Positions 32,557 to 43,654 of a stretch of DNA of 64,000 bases are shown here, one piece after another. The DNA comes from Dendrolimus kikuchii (Eukaryota > Arthropoda > Insecta > Lepidoptera > Lasiocampidae), in assembly GCA_019925095.2 (NCBI GenBank), contig CM034414.1, positions 2,334,001 through 2,398,000 of the forward strand. The letters are read 5' to 3'. A model generated the notes under the pieces. That model was given only the letters and a program-made list of their open reading frames with translations, had not been told where the DNA came from and made no database searches. Position 1 is the stretch's first letter; every line of letters starts with the position of its first letter. Made by a program: the position numbers and the translations under genes.

Positions 32557-32610
32557 ATATAGAGCTTGATTTACAAAAAAATAATACATTTATGATATAT
32601 AATTAATTTT

Positions 32611-32923
32611 ATCCGTGCAGGAACGGAGAAAGAATACAATTTCCTGCGGCCGGGCGGCCTGTCGTAAGAGGCGACTTAACAACCCACAGCCAGGTGGTAG
32701 GGCATTTGCCCGACTGGATGGCTACCACCCCTGGTCTAAAGTATGTCGCTATAACAACCTTGAGTTGTGTTCCGGCATTAGTGACCAGGTTCCAGTCTCC
32801 CTTAAGAGAGCAGCAGTGCATTTGTAGCAACTTTGGTGTTGCAAATGTCCATAGGCGATGGTAACCGCTTTCCATCAAGTGGGCCGTCTGCCTGTCTGCT
32901 GATCTCCTGCAATAAAAAAAAAA
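32611..32923 (+). repeat. S1 SINE-like repeat, best full-length copy
   Basis: From ATCCGTGCAGGAACGGAG to ATCTCCTGCAATAAAA plus poly(A), 313 bp. All landmarks intact; a useful family reference. Confidence 0.88.
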
Positions 32924-33145
32924 CAAAATGGGTCCTAATCACCCTCAGTTGCGAACGTTCTCGAAACTTTCAACAAAAAGAGTTTCAACGATATTGATCC
33001 TTTTTTGGGAACAAAGACTATATTCTATTAGAAAGGTATTACAGAGTCTGCTTGATAAAGGCAGATGATATCTGTGTACCTATGGCATATACGATTTTTG
33101 TACTTTAATAATAAACTAATTTATTTATATTATATACTTATATAC

Positions 33146-33498
33146 GAAGTAAGAAAGAGACTTGGTCTGAAAGAGAGTGTCGGGGTGAAGGTAAGGAAAG
33201 GAATGCTCCGGTGGTTCGGGCATGTGGAAAGAATGACTAAACAGATATACAATGCAAAGGTGGATGGATGCAGAAGTCGTGGAAGGCCACGACACACCTT
33301 CCATGATCAGATCGATCGTGTACTAGCAGAAGGTAACCCGCTCAGCACCTTAATAATTCGATATTTTTTTTGACAAACTTTGATGAATTTTAATTAAAAA
33401 AAAGTAAGGCGTGTAAGGTGGTATTTAAAGGGCGCTCTTTTGTGCGCCCCGAGTGCCGCAAGGAAACTGGCATGAAGTTATGTATGTATGTATGTATG
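33146..33498 (+). mobile_element. RTE-A LINE with rearranged interior
   Basis: 5' part normal to GTACTAGCAGAAGGT, then about 100 bp of unrelated AT-rich sequence, then GGGCGCTCTTTTGTGCGCCC and the usual GAAACTGGCATGAAGTTATG plus tail. TAATTTATTTATAT occurs on both sides (about 33118 and 33499). Confidence 0.75.
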
Positions 33499-33768
33499 TA
33501 ATTTATTTATATATGTGATTGTGTATTCAATCACGAATATATAATACTATTTAGCTTTTTATATTCGTAGTATTGTATTGTATATTATACATTAAATTTA
33601 TATGAGTAACTTTTACGCATGTCGTGGTCTTCAGTAATTAAAGAAGCACATTGGTTAAAAATTTTCCCAACTTTGTATATTTTCGGACTGTGTTATCTAT
33701 ATCCCGTGACGCAAATTCGCCACGGTAGCCAATAAATAAACACTGAAAACAATGAAACTTATATTTAC

Positions 33769-33935
33769 CTTCCTCGACCATGAACCGAGTAATACTCCTG
33801 CAGTTCTTTCAAGTAGTTAGATATTTGTTCGGCGGTGTCGAACCTCTCTGGACGACGCGGACGCGGGTACTGCGCTTGCGTCGAACATGACAAGATGGCC
33901 GACAGCAACAAAATGGCGGGCAGAACGACGCGCAT
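33769..33935 (-). CDS. NPF: Neuropeptide F precursor, coding exon 1
   Basis: Encodes the secreted NPF precursor, the insect relative of vertebrate neuropeptide Y, which acts on a G-protein-coupled receptor in feeding-related signalling. ATG (33935-33933) starts MRVVLPAILLLSAILSCSTQ, a signal peptide likely cleaved after Ala21. The mature peptide is residues 22-57: QYPRPRRPERFDTAEQISNY (Pro-rich N arm), then the amphipathic LKELQEYYSVHGRG, ending Arg-Tyr. It is 36 residues with a C-terminal Tyr-amide expected from the GKR that follows; Gln22 could become pyroglutamate. The exon ends at donor GTAA (33768-33765) inside the Arg56 codon (phase 2). Acceptor TTATTTTCAG (33950-33941) lies five bases before the ATG, so a 5' untranslated exon is upstream. 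Full precursor: 93 residues. Confidence 0.93.
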
Positions 33936-34158
33936 CTTGACTGAAAATAATAAAAAATATAATTTATAGTGCAATTGTTTATCTTCATTATCTACAGATC
34001 ACAATGTGTCTATTACACAGAGGGAGCAAATCCAGGATACCATAGTTAGTATTGCCGTCATTATAGGCGTATACAGAAGGGGGGCCAGGTGGGCCATGCC
34101 TATTCCAGTATGGTCTAGTGCCCACCCCAGGAGTTTGGGTTAAGTATATAATATAATA

Positions 34159-34345
34159 ATAACAGGCCATAAATGTCTCACTGCTGGGCTCGGGCCTCCC
34201 ATTATAGAGGGGAATTGACAGTATACCCGCCATGCTTGTCTAAGGTGGCTTGGCAGATTTGACATATTGGTTATCTCAATGTGCAGGTAGCATCACGATG
34301 TTTTCCTTCACCGTTGTTAGCACGTGATAATTGTAACAATATACA
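34159..34345. repeat. Lepidoptera-type interspersed repeat
   Basis: CAGGCCATAAATGTCTCACTG, GGGCTCGGGCCTCCCATTAT and GTAGCATCACGATGTTTTCC are phrases of a repeat scattered through lepidopteran genomes (from memory). Source element not determined. Confidence 0.5.
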
Positions 34346-34396
34346 CATTATGTCAGAAAACTCTTAAGTGGTGCATGCGCAACCCTCTGAGGATAT

Positions 34397-34709
34397 GTCC
34401 GTGCAGTTTGCGGAGAGAAGAATACCGTGGGGTCCTGCGGCCGGGCGGCCTGTCGTAATAGGCGACTAAACAACCCACAGCCAGGTAGTAGGGCATTTGC
34501 CCGACTGGATGGCTACCACCCCTGGTCTAGAGCATGCCGCCATAACGTTGAGTTGTGTTCCGGCATTAGTGACCCGGTTCCAGACTCACTTAAGAGAGCA
34601 GCAGAGCATTTGTAGCACCTTTGGTGTTGCAAATGTCCATAGGCGATGGTAACCGCTTTCCATACAGTGGGCCGTCTGCTGAACTCCTGCAATAAAAAAT
34701 AAAAAAACC
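34397..34709 (+). repeat. S1 SINE-like repeat, full length
   Basis: TCCGTGCAGTTTGCGGAGAG to GAACTCCTGCAATAAAA plus A-rich tail. Confidence 0.82.
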
Positions 34710-34997
34710 AACGTCACTAAAAATATTAAATTTTGTAACTCGGCATACTTCAAATTTCAATCCATTAACAACTGCTACATTCATACCACACCAATTGCCT
34801 ACGCTAGCGCCATTTCGCAGGCTTTTTGAACTATTATTTACACCCATATGAGACGGTTCTTCTTACCTCTATCCTCCATAATTTTTGCCATTTTACAGAT
34901 AAGTTGAGCGGGCTATAAGCATATTTTCAATGCAATAAATCGAATTCGGCGAACGATTAGGTTGCCTAATCCCAGTTTAGCCACACTTCAAAACCTA

Positions 34998-35067
34998 ACC
35001 GTGATGTATTTGACACACACACGCATACATACTCTTTTGTTTATTGTTAAAGTCAAATAAACGGTGT
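34998..35067 (+). mobile_element. H2 Helentron-like fragment
   Basis: TTGACACACACACGCATACA and TGTTTATTGTTAAAGTCAAA match the H2 body. It stops where the hAT-like CAGGGCTGGGC end begins. Confidence 0.55.
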
Positions 35068-35069
35068 AG

Positions 35070-35290
35070 CCAGGGCTGGGCAAAATACATGGTTTCCTTT
35101 AATTGAAATACAAATTACAAAATACTTTCTCCCATGTATTTAAAATACGAAATACAAAATACTTTTAAGTCGGGTATTTGAAATATAAAATACAAAATAC
35201 AGCGTTTCAACTATATGTATTTAAAATACAAATACAAAATACAAATTACAAAATACCGTCAGGTGTTGGTTTATGTAAATAAAATACTCA
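35070..35290. mobile_element. hAT-like end with AAATACAA subterminal repeats
   Basis: CAGGGCTGGGCAAAATACAT followed by many GTATTT/AAATAC units in both orientations. A similar unit cluster at 38.63-38.80 kb may be the other end of the same element, split by LINE-B. Confidence 0.4.
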
Positions 35291-35589
35291 CAAAAAATGA
35301 AATAATAATTATTATTAGGTCCTTGCCTATGTAACTGCCGTTTTTCTGAAATAAGTTAACCTAATTTTATTATATTTTTTTTATTTTAATCTCCACGGCC
35401 TTGAAGATAGGGATATTTCCATCTTATTCTTCTTCTTCTCCGTCGTCACACTCTTGGCAGAGTGGTCGTGGTCCTCATGACAGAGGTGGTGGCAAGCTTC
35501 ACAATTCGTCGCCATTTCCATCTTGTAGGTACGCGTAGATTTTGGTGGTTCCACCCGGATCTATGAGTGATTATATCGGCCCCATGGCA

Positions 35590-38221
35590 GGGAATGCACA
35601 AGGACTGAAACAGCTCGCTTTTTTGAACTCTTTCATGAGGTGACCGACAAAGTTTTTGGGCAGTATCCTTTTGCAGAGGTAGTCATACTCGAGAATTTTA
35701 ATGCTCATTACGCTGAGTGGTTGGGTTCCCCGAGAACTGATCTGTCAGAGACTACTGCCTACGAATTTGCTCTCGCCAATGGATTCACTCAGGTGATTAC
35801 GGAGTTTACCCGAATACCGGATAGAGTGGATCATGAGTCTTCTTTGCTGGATCTTCTGCTGACCACACACCCTGAGAACTACCAGATCTCCTTCAGTGCT
35901 ACACTGGGAACCTCTGATCATTGTCTGGTATCTTTGGTGGTGCCCCTTCCTATTCCCGATCGGACTCGTCCCGCTGGACGACGGAAAGTGTGGTGATACA
36001 GGTCAGCAGATTGGGATGGACTCCGTGAATTCTATGCATCCTACCCGTGGAGGCAGTTAGGTTTCTCGTCGGAAGCTTCTGATCCGAGCACAGACTGGAT
36101 CGCCGATGTAGTACTGCAGCGAATAGCATGTTTAATTCCAAACTCAACTGTACTTATCGGTGGTACGAGTAAACCACAATGGTTCAATAAGTACAACAGT
36201 GAAGCTGTAAAGCTAAAGAAACAGGCTTATTCAGCCTGGACTGCAGCGCGGGCTCGTCAGGCTCCAAGTTCCTCTGACCTAAAAAGTGATACAATGCCGC
36301 CCCCAGGTCCCTCAAAAAACAGCTCGCAAGAGCAAAATTCGATCACATCGACAGAATTGGTGAGCGCCTCTCTAGCTACTCTTCTGGGACTAGAGCTTTT
36401 TGGGCCCTCACCAAAGCTGTACAAGGAAACTTTTGTCGGGCGTCTCTTCCACCTCTGTGCACAGTGCACGACCGTCTGGTACACGCCGCCAAAGATAATC
36501 TGTATGAAATCTTTGCGGCCAATTCAAGTCTTGAGACATAGGAGAAACTTCACCTACAATCCCAGAGTGTGAGTCTAGAATGTCGGAGGTGCGCTTTACT
36601 CAAAAAGCAGTCCGATGTGCTCTCCTCTCCCTCGACGTCAAAAAGTCTTCTGGCCCTGATAGCATTCCTGCCATTGTGCTGCAGACGTGTTTAGCTGATC
36701 TGTCCCCAGCCAATCCTTGTCCGACTTTTCACTCTCTCTTACTACAAGGGTTGTGTCCTCGCTTCGTATAAGATTGCCCATGTGCACCTTGTCCCCAAAA
36801 AAGGGGACGTAACAGACACGTCGAATAGGCTTATAGCAATAAGCTTTTTGCTCTCAATGGTGATGGAGCGTATTATCAACGCGCAGCTCTTGTGTTACCT
36901 CGAAGATTCCCAGCTGCTAAACGATCGGCAATACGGCTTCCGCCACGGTCGCTCAGTTCGGGATCTCTTGGTTTACCTAACCCACCGTTGGGCTGAAGCC
37001 ATTCAGAGCAAAGGGGAAGCACTGGCAGTTAGTCTAGAATTCTAGATATTGCTAAGGTCTTCGACCGGGTCTGGTACAGGGCTCTTCTAACGGAGCGGCC
37101 ATCGTTTGGGATACCCGAAGGGCCTTGCACCTGGATATCCAGCTTTTTTGATGAGCGCAGCATTCACGTCGTTGTCGACGGTTGTTGCTCAAGTTTCAAG
37201 CCCATCAACGCTGGTGTGCCCCAGGGTTGTGTGCTATCGCCAACGTTGTTCATCTTACAAATCAATGATATGTTGTCTATTCGCAACATTCATTCCAATG
37301 CGGATGACAGCACAGGCGATGCGCCGTACTCTGGTCGTGCAAACTTCCCTCGATCATTTATGGAGGATAGTTGGGTTAGATTTGTATCTGAAGTAGAGTA
37401 TTCCTTAGAATGAGTCTCTGAATGAGGGAGACAAAACCTTGTCCATTTCAACCCCAAGAAGATATAGGTCTACGTATTCTCTGCCAAAAAGACTCCATTC
37501 GAGCAATCGCTTCAGTTCCAAGGAACTCCCCTTACCACCTCCAATAGTATTGGGATCCTCAGTGTTGACATCGCGAACGATGTTCAGGGGCCATCTTGAA
37601 GGCAAGGCAAAACTTGCCTCTAAGAAGCTGGGAATGTTAAACCGGTCCAAGCAGTATTTCACACCGCGGCAACGCTTTGTGCTTTGTAAAACCCAGGTGA
37701 GCCCGCATATGGAGTACTGCTCACACTTTTGGACTGGAGCACCTGGCTACCAACTCGATCTCCTAGACTGTATTTAACGTCGAGCCATTCACGTTGTTGA
37801 TGATCCCACACTCACAGATGGTCTAGATAGGCTTGGCCTTATGAGAGACTTCACTTCTCTCTACGTATTGTACTGACTGTATAACGAGGAGTATTCGGAA
37901 GAACTGTATAGAATGGTGTATTAATCCTCTTTCTACCGATTTCGATTTCACCCCCAGTTCTTTAAGGCGCTTCGCTCATGTACGCAACGGTTCTGCAGAA
38001 CCTTTTTCTTTCATACCGTGGGGATTTGGAATGAGCTCCCAGCCGAGGTTTTTTCACAGCGCTACGATATGGAGTTTTTCAAAAAGGGTGTCATAAAATT
38101 TCTTCGAGGCCGGCAGCGGGTTGATGAAATTTCTAGTGTTGCAAATGTCCATAAGCGATAGTAACCGCTTTCCATCAGGTAGGCCGTCAGCCTGTCTGCT
38201 GTACTTCAGCTATAAAAAAAG
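35590..38221 (+). pseudogene. Decayed CR1/Jockey-like LINE (LINE-B): endonuclease and reverse transcriptase
   Basis: Plus-strand remnants in order: C-terminal part of the APE endonuclease (35640-35996; LENFNAHYAEWL for GDFNAHH.EW, and GTSDHCLVSL, the SDH motif); an RT N-terminal part with KSSGPDSIPAIVL (36580-36771); HLVPKKGDVTD and YGFRHGRSVRDLL (36782-37045); LDIAKVFDRVWYRAL with the first catalytic Asp (from 37043); AGVPQGCVLSPTLF (about 37210-37260); NADDST where YADD is expected (about 37297); then the C-terminal region (SRRAIHVVDDPTLTDGLDR, from 37775). Frameshifts and stops break it into at least six frames. The 3' end shares GTTGCAAATGTCCATA..CGCTTTCCATCA..CTGTCTGCTG with S1 and ends in poly(A). 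Confidence 0.85.
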
Positions 38222-38629
38222 GTCGAAATTTGCCAAATGGAAGCGGAGAAACCAATAACAAGTGGTGCGTTTATTGTAGTATTCGGTCATAAAGGCCGTT
38301 GATGTTGTTTGTCGCTCTTGCCGCGTTGCTGCCACGATGGTACTCTTATTCCATAATTACTCGAATTTTAAACTATCCATTATGACGAAAAAGATTCAAA
38401 TGCGAAGAAAACATAACACTTATCAATAAATAAATGACTAATTTTTAAAAAAGAATTTCATGTTTTCAAAGTAAAATTAATTTGAAATTATATATCTTAG
38501 CCAAACAGAAATATTTATTTTAAATGGCCAGTACTGCAGAACGTACCTAATATTTAGCGGTCACCATTTTGCTTATGAAAGCTATCGAGCGCTATTTTCT
38601 GAAGAACACACCCATCAATAAGGTAGCTA

Positions 38630-38805
38630 AATGTATTTTGTAAAATGTATTTTGCAACCATAAGTATTTGAAATACTAATTACAAAATACCTCAGCGTCA
38701 GGTATTTGAAATACTAATTACAAATTACATTTTTAAGAAGTAATTGAAATACAAATACAAAATACGTATTTGTATTTTAATTACGTATTTCAAGTATCAA
38801 AAGTC
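38630..38805. repeat. AAATACAA subterminal-type repeat cluster
   Basis: Repeated GTATTTGAAATACTAATTAC and AAATACAAATACAAAATACG. Partner of the cluster at 35.1-35.3 kb. Confidence 0.5.
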
Positions 38806-38831
38806 ACAGTGTTAGTTGAAAATCATGTTAA

Positions 38832-38983
38832 TTTTTTTTTTTTTTTTTTTATTGCAGGAGATCCTCAGACAGGCAGACGGCCCACTTAATGGAAAGCTGT
38901 TACCATCGCCTATGGATATTTGCAACCCCAAAGTTGCTACAAATGCGCTGCTGCTCTCTTAAGGGAGACTGGAACCTGGTTAC
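38832..38983 (-). repeat. S1 SINE-like repeat, 5'-truncated
   Basis: Long poly(T), ATTGCAGGAGATCCTCAGAC to GGGAGACTGGAACCTGGTTA, then cut off. Confidence 0.82.
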
Positions 38984-38993
38984 TTGTCTTAAA

Positions 38994-39112
38994 TCTATAT
39001 ATATAAAAATCAATTGCTGTTCGTTAGTCTCGCTAAAACTCGAGAACGGCTAGACTGATTCGGCTAATTTTGGTTTTGAATTAATTGTGGAATTCCAGGG
39101 AAAGTTTAAAAA
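38994..39112 (+). mobile_element. Helentron-like 5' end fragment
   Basis: AAATCTATATATATAAAAATC followed by GCTAAAACTCGAGAACGGCT and ATTCGGCTAATTTTGG, the usual 5' portion of lepidopteran Helentron-like repeats. No 3' end. Confidence 0.5.
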
Positions 39113-39159
39113 GTGAGTAAATATGAAAAAAATGCCTGGAATATAGTAAAAACAACAAT

Positions 39160-39640
39160 TCAATACTCCGTTGGCTCAGGGACCCAAAGTGGGTCTTGGC
39201 CTCCGAAACGAGAGCATGCCACTGTTCTCGGTCCTGTGCGGTATCTTGCCAATTACCGGCTCCTAGCTCCGACAGGTCCGCCTCTACTCTGTCCTTCCAG
39301 CGATATTTAGGACGGCCGACCGGACGCCGACCTACCGGCCGTCCCAAATATGCTTTCCTCACGCTGCGATCCTCTCCCATCCGTTCTACGTGACCGAGCC
39401 AGCGGAGGCGGTGAGCTTTTATTTCTCCTATTATGTTAGGCTCGGCCACGAGATTCTCAATTTCGAGGTTACTTCGGACCCTCCAGCTACCATCCTCTCT
39501 TTTTGTTGGACCCAGAATCTTACGGAGAACCTTCCTTTCCGCTACTAAAAGCTGGTTCTCCTCCTTGAGGGTAAGCGTCCAAGCTTCGCACCCATACATC
39601 AGGATGGGCCGTATGACGGTTTTATAGATCCGGTTTTTCT
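39160..39640 (-). pseudogene. RTE-B LINE, C-terminal coding fragment
   Basis: Minus-strand frame reads IYKTVIRPILMYGCEAWTLT, ENQLLVAERKVLRKILGP, then AHRLRWLGHVERMGEDRSVR, GRRPVGRPKYRWKDRVEADL and WQDTAQDREQWHAL. This is the extreme C-terminal domain of an RTE-like LINE polyprotein, a family distinct from RTE-A, and remains open for about 150 codons. Truncated at 39640, where an S2 SINE begins. Confidence 0.82.
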
Positions 39641-39642
39641 AT

Positions 39643-39832
39643 TTAGAAGCCTGGGTAGAGGCGTCGGGTTCGATTCCTGGTATAGTAAATTTCGGAAACG
39701 TATTTTCTCCGTTTTTTACTATGGTCTGGGTGTTTGGGATCGGTCCCAGAGTAGTCCGTTGTATATTACCCATAACTCAAGCGTATCTTGCTTAATTTGG
39801 GGATATACAATGTGTGCGTTTGTCAGCCGATT
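39643..39832 (+). mobile_element. S2 tRNA-derived SINE
   Basis: Carries the B-box GGTTCGATTCC at 39667-39677, and the body to TTGCTTAATTTGGGGATATA. The A-box half of the head is missing. Confidence 0.8.
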
Positions 39833-40002
39833 TAAAAAAAATTACTTATCGTCTCTTTTTTTTTATTCGCCTACTCCTCCGTCATGTGTCTAGACAGATG
39901 TTTCTTTTTCTTATCTTGGTCTAATCTAATCTAATATTTATCTAATCTATTTGTAAATGGGAGGTAATCTTTTCATTTTTTGTTTATCAATCTATATTAC
40001 AT

Positions 40003-40326
40003 ACTAGGAGCCTCGGCAGACGTTGTCCTGCTCTGAAAAAATTAAAATCTAGTACCCAATCTCAGCGCCACCTACCGGTTCTAATTGCGAATCTAAACCA
40101 TCCGGGAACCCACTCAAACACACGAAACAAAATTACAGGTCCAGGTGATTAGGAGAATTCTAGAACCCGATCTCAGCGCCACCTACCGGTTCTAACGGAA
40201 TAAAAAGTATCCTATGTCCGTCTCCTGGTTTTAAGCTAGCTCCCCACCAATTTTCAGCCAAATCGGTACAGTCGTTCTTGAGTTATAAATAGTGTAACTA
40301 ACACGACTTGCTTTTATATATATAGA
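40003..40326 (-). mobile_element. H1 Helentron-like element
   Basis: Minus copy with CTCGGCAGACGTTGTCCTGC at its 3' end and the CAGCGCCACCTACCGGTTCT block twice. 5' end at TATATATAGATTAC. Confidence 0.75.
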
Positions 40327-40643
40327 TTACAGTAGAGTCTCATTAATCCGGCACTAATAAATACTAGTAACGGATTATTGTAAAGTTAGAATTATTGGAT
40401 TGTAAAGAAAACTGAATGAATGAATATGCTTCATTGTGTTTTAGAAGATACAGTTAACAGAAATAAAATTTGACAATACAATAGGCGGTCTTACCGCTAT
40501 TAGCGATTTCTTCCAGACAACCTTTGGATGGACAAAAACTTTGATAAGAACAGGAGGTATGTTGCATTATTTTCACTACCGAAACAGTATCTTATAAATA
40601 TATACATACATTAATAAAATATAGAAATTATACTAATATGATA

Positions 40644-40917
40644 TACATACATAACTTCACGCTAGTTCCCCCTTACGGGGTAGGCACGAACATCAGAGCG
40701 CCATTTAGGCTTATTCTTACACACCTCACTTGCTTCTTTGACATTCATAACTCTTGTCATGCATGCTCGCCTGTTCTTAAGGCTCCTGACATCACCTTCT
40801 GCTAGTACACGATCAATTTGATCATGGAAGGTGTGTCGTGGCCTTCCACGACTTCTGCATCCATCCACTTTTGCATTGTATATCTGTTTAGTCATTCTTT
40901 CATCATGCATTCTTTCA
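40644..40917 (-). mobile_element. RTE-A LINE, 5'-truncated, inserted in hAT transposase
   Basis: Open frame MHDERMTKQIYN to VRAYPV with tail CATACATA. At 40918 it abuts the hAT coding fragment. Confidence 0.85.
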
Positions 40918-41401
40918 GAACAGATGCAGAACGATCAAGCAACTCTTTGTTATCCTTGTTGGTCAAGAATATTTGTACTCCCTCTCTTAGATCGTATACC
41001 TTGACAGCATGCTTCCTTTCGAAAGTTAACGCACTTCCGTGAGGAAAAGCAAAGTTTCATGTTCAGCGTTCATGTCAGAGCACAATCGTTTGAAAAGTCG
41101 AGTATTGAGTGCCCTCTTTTTAATGAAGTTAACTACTTTTGTAGCTGTTTTTATCGAAGCATTCCGGGAGCGTTTTGACAGCCAATGCTTGATGATGAAT
41201 AACGCAGTTCGTAGTAATAGCGGATGGATTTTTAGTAGAGTAATTGCGTATTGCCTTCGGACTTGTACCGTGGCGCGGTTTGCGTTGTGATGACTCGACA
41301 CAACACGTCACGTCACTTGTTTATTACGATGGCTTCGCGGACCACTTTGAATGCCTCCAGGGACCACCAGTGGTCCGCCGGCCACCGGTTAAGAACCACT
41401 G
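40918..41401 (-). pseudogene. hAT transposase fragment with 5' terminal inverted repeat
   Basis: Minus strand begins at CAGTGGTTCTTAACC (41401-41387), a hAT-type end. A frame then reads ATKVVNFIKKRALNTRLFKR, LCSDMNAEHETLLFLTEVR, and after a frameshift DLREGVQIFLTNKDNKELLD. This is the central-to-C-terminal part of ZBED-like hAT transposases (the L.TEVRWLSRG region). The N-terminal zinc finger and catalytic start are deleted, and the 3' end is lost at the RTE-A insertion. Confidence 0.75.
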
Positions 41402-41696
41402 GTCTATACTATCCCGGGACTCACTCACACATATAACGTTTCATCAAAATCCTAGAACCCGACTCCAACGCCATGTATTTTGTTTACATTGTCATCTTTA
41501 AATTCGTAATATCTTTTGAATGGAATGTCCGATTTGAATAATTCAAAAAGTTATCTACATGTATTGAAACAGTCTTGAATATGAAATAATTTCTTTGGAT
41601 AAGGATTAATACAAAGGTATGTATAACACGGTCTGATTTTGATCGGCATTTTTATCAACTTTTAAAATGTAAAATAGTACATTATGGTACTAGTGT

Positions 41697-42168
41697 GTAA
41701 CATTGGTGATTACCGCCGAGGCGCCATTGAGACTCGAGCCGTAGGCGAGGGTCTTAAGAGAGCCGAGGACGGTAATCATCAATACACACGTGTATCATAC
41801 GACGTTTTTCAACACACTTGTGAATAAAATAACAACAAAAACTCATTTTATTTAGTAGATAAAAAAAGTTATATACGAGTGAAAGTTTTATTTATTAAAC
41901 ACGTACGAGTTAAAATTATCTATTTGAATAAGAAGTTGCATGAAATGAGCAAGCAATAGGAACATTAATTTATGTGTTCTATAGAACACGATCTTTTTTT
42001 TTGAATAAAAACTTTTTTAAGAACAAAGCAACTCAACCAATACAATAAAAAAAAATCTATAACTCACTAGTGAGTTATAATGTTTTTTAGTCACAGTTTG
42101 ATTATGGGTGTCATTCTGTGCCTAATTGCGGTGACCATAGAGCCACTTTATGAGCAAGTGTGTTGAAA
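41697..42168. mobile_element. M7 repeat, copy 1
   Basis: 472-bp unit nearly identical to 63015-63486. It contains an inverted pair TTTTTCAACACACTTG (near 41804) and CAAGTGTGTTGAAAA (near 42155), a GC-rich foldback at the left, and a perfect 22-bp palindrome at 42058-42079 centred on CACTAGTG. No ORF. Confidence 0.85.
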
Positions 42169-42289
42169 AAGTAATTATAGTGACATAACTATAATAGTTG
42201 GACATATGGTATAGTAATTTTTTTTGTACATATCGACATCTTCTTTAATATTGTAGAACATTTTATTATTCTATCATCAATAGTTTCCG

Positions 42290-42653
42290 AAAGAACGTTT
42301 CGCTCTCTTTCACTCTGAAAGAGAGTGTCGGGGTGAAGGTAAGGAAAGGAATGCTCCGGTGGTTCGGGCATGTGGAAAGAATGCATGATGAAAGAATGAC
42401 TAAACAGATATACAATGCAAAAGTGGATGGATGCAGAAGTCTTGGAAGGCCACGATACACCTTCCATGATCAAATTGATCATGTACTAGCAGAAGGTGAT
42501 GTCAGGAGCCTTAAGAACAGACGAGCGTGCATGACAAAAGCTATGAATGTCAAAGAAGCAAGCGAGGTGCGTAAGAATAAGCCTGAATGGCGCTCTGTTG
42601 TTCGTACCTACCCCGCAAGGGAACTGGCGTGAAGTTATGTATGTATGCATGTG
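42290..42653 (+). mobile_element. RTE-A LINE with odd 5' junction
   Basis: Body from GAAAGAGAGTGTCGGGGTGA to AYPARELA and tail. AATAGTTTCCG flanks both ends (42279-42289; about 42655). 24 extra bases at the 5' end form CTCTCTTTCA/TGAAAGAGAG, a small inverted repeat. Confidence 0.82.
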
Positions 42654-42732
42654 TAATAGTTTCCGCAGCGCATGCGATGAAAGACATTTTATGGCAAATT
42701 ATTTTACACCTTGGATTACATTATTGAAGTAT

Positions 42733-42880
42733 TAGTAGAGATCCCTAATTTTTTCTAGGAATAAATATAGCATATATTACTCAGGGATAATGTAGCATTC
42801 GAATGGTGAAAGAATTTTTGAAATCGGTGTAGTAGTTTTTGAGTTATTCGTTACCTACAAAAATACTGTTATGAGTTGCA
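42733..42880 (-). mobile_element. H3 Lep1-like Helentron fragment
   Basis: GAAATCGGTGTAGTAGTTTTTGAG and CAGGGATAATGTAGCATTCG parallel the plus-strand fragment at 44.61-44.78 kb in reverse. Confidence 0.45.
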
Positions 42881-43654
42881 GCACTCGAATTAAAATGCCG
42901 TTGGTATTATTATAGAGTTTATTAGAACTATACAAACACGTATAACACAGGTACAAATATAACTAAACACAACCAGTGCAAACGTAATGCACGATTCAAT
43001 AACACGCGCAAAGTCCGTCACTAAATAAATTACCGAATGTACTCAAGTCTTGCTTCGCTCGTGGTTATCGCTTGACTCCCGATCTCTCCATTGGGCCATT
43101 ACTTTATACTGCACCGATAAAATATGTCTGCCCGACCGCGTGGACCAAATCTCTTAGAATCAGTCCGACACACCTGGTTAATGACTGCCATAAAAGATTA
43201 CAATACGCAATGGGCTGTTTTCTCATCACAAATTTTAAACACAAAGTAATCAAAAGAAGTCCAAATGCCGAAAGGTAATAAAGTGTTTTTACGGTATGCA
43301 GGTGTGAATCCGCTTTTGTCGGCGTGTAGGTCGTAACAATGCAAATCTTTCCTCTTTATAATATTAGTGTAGATATAGATTTATAACTAAATTTATTTTT
43401 AATAGTTAACTGTGTTATTTTTCAAGTTAGTTTAGTAATACAAAACACTGTTTACCCCGGCACAAGTCCAATGGAAGGACGCAAATTTAAATTCAGTAAT
43501 GTAAAGAGTAGGCTATTTCTGTTGCGCTTCAAATTTATTAATTAACGCGAAAATCGACATAATTGAACGCAGTTTCGAGAGCAAATCAAACATTGGCACA
43601 CTAAAGCAGCTTTCGTAAGTTTAAATTAGCTTTTAATATACCCCCACAAACGGT
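42881..43654. other. No gene recognised
   Basis: Mixed unique-looking sequence. A 68-codon plus frame at 43072 has no splice or family support. 43330-43385 looks like a reversed Helentron 5' end. Confidence 0.4.

Noticed and set aside
32609..32926. 105-codon ORF and similar ones in other S1 copies
   Set aside because: The same frame recurs in repeats on both strands with no conserved start or splice context; it is a by-product of the S1 sequence.
37405..37662. Minus ORFs inside LINE-B
   Set aside because: Antisense shadows of the plus-strand reverse transcriptase remnant.
43072..43278. 68-codon plus ORF
   Set aside because: No family resemblance, no splice signals, flanked by repeat scraps.
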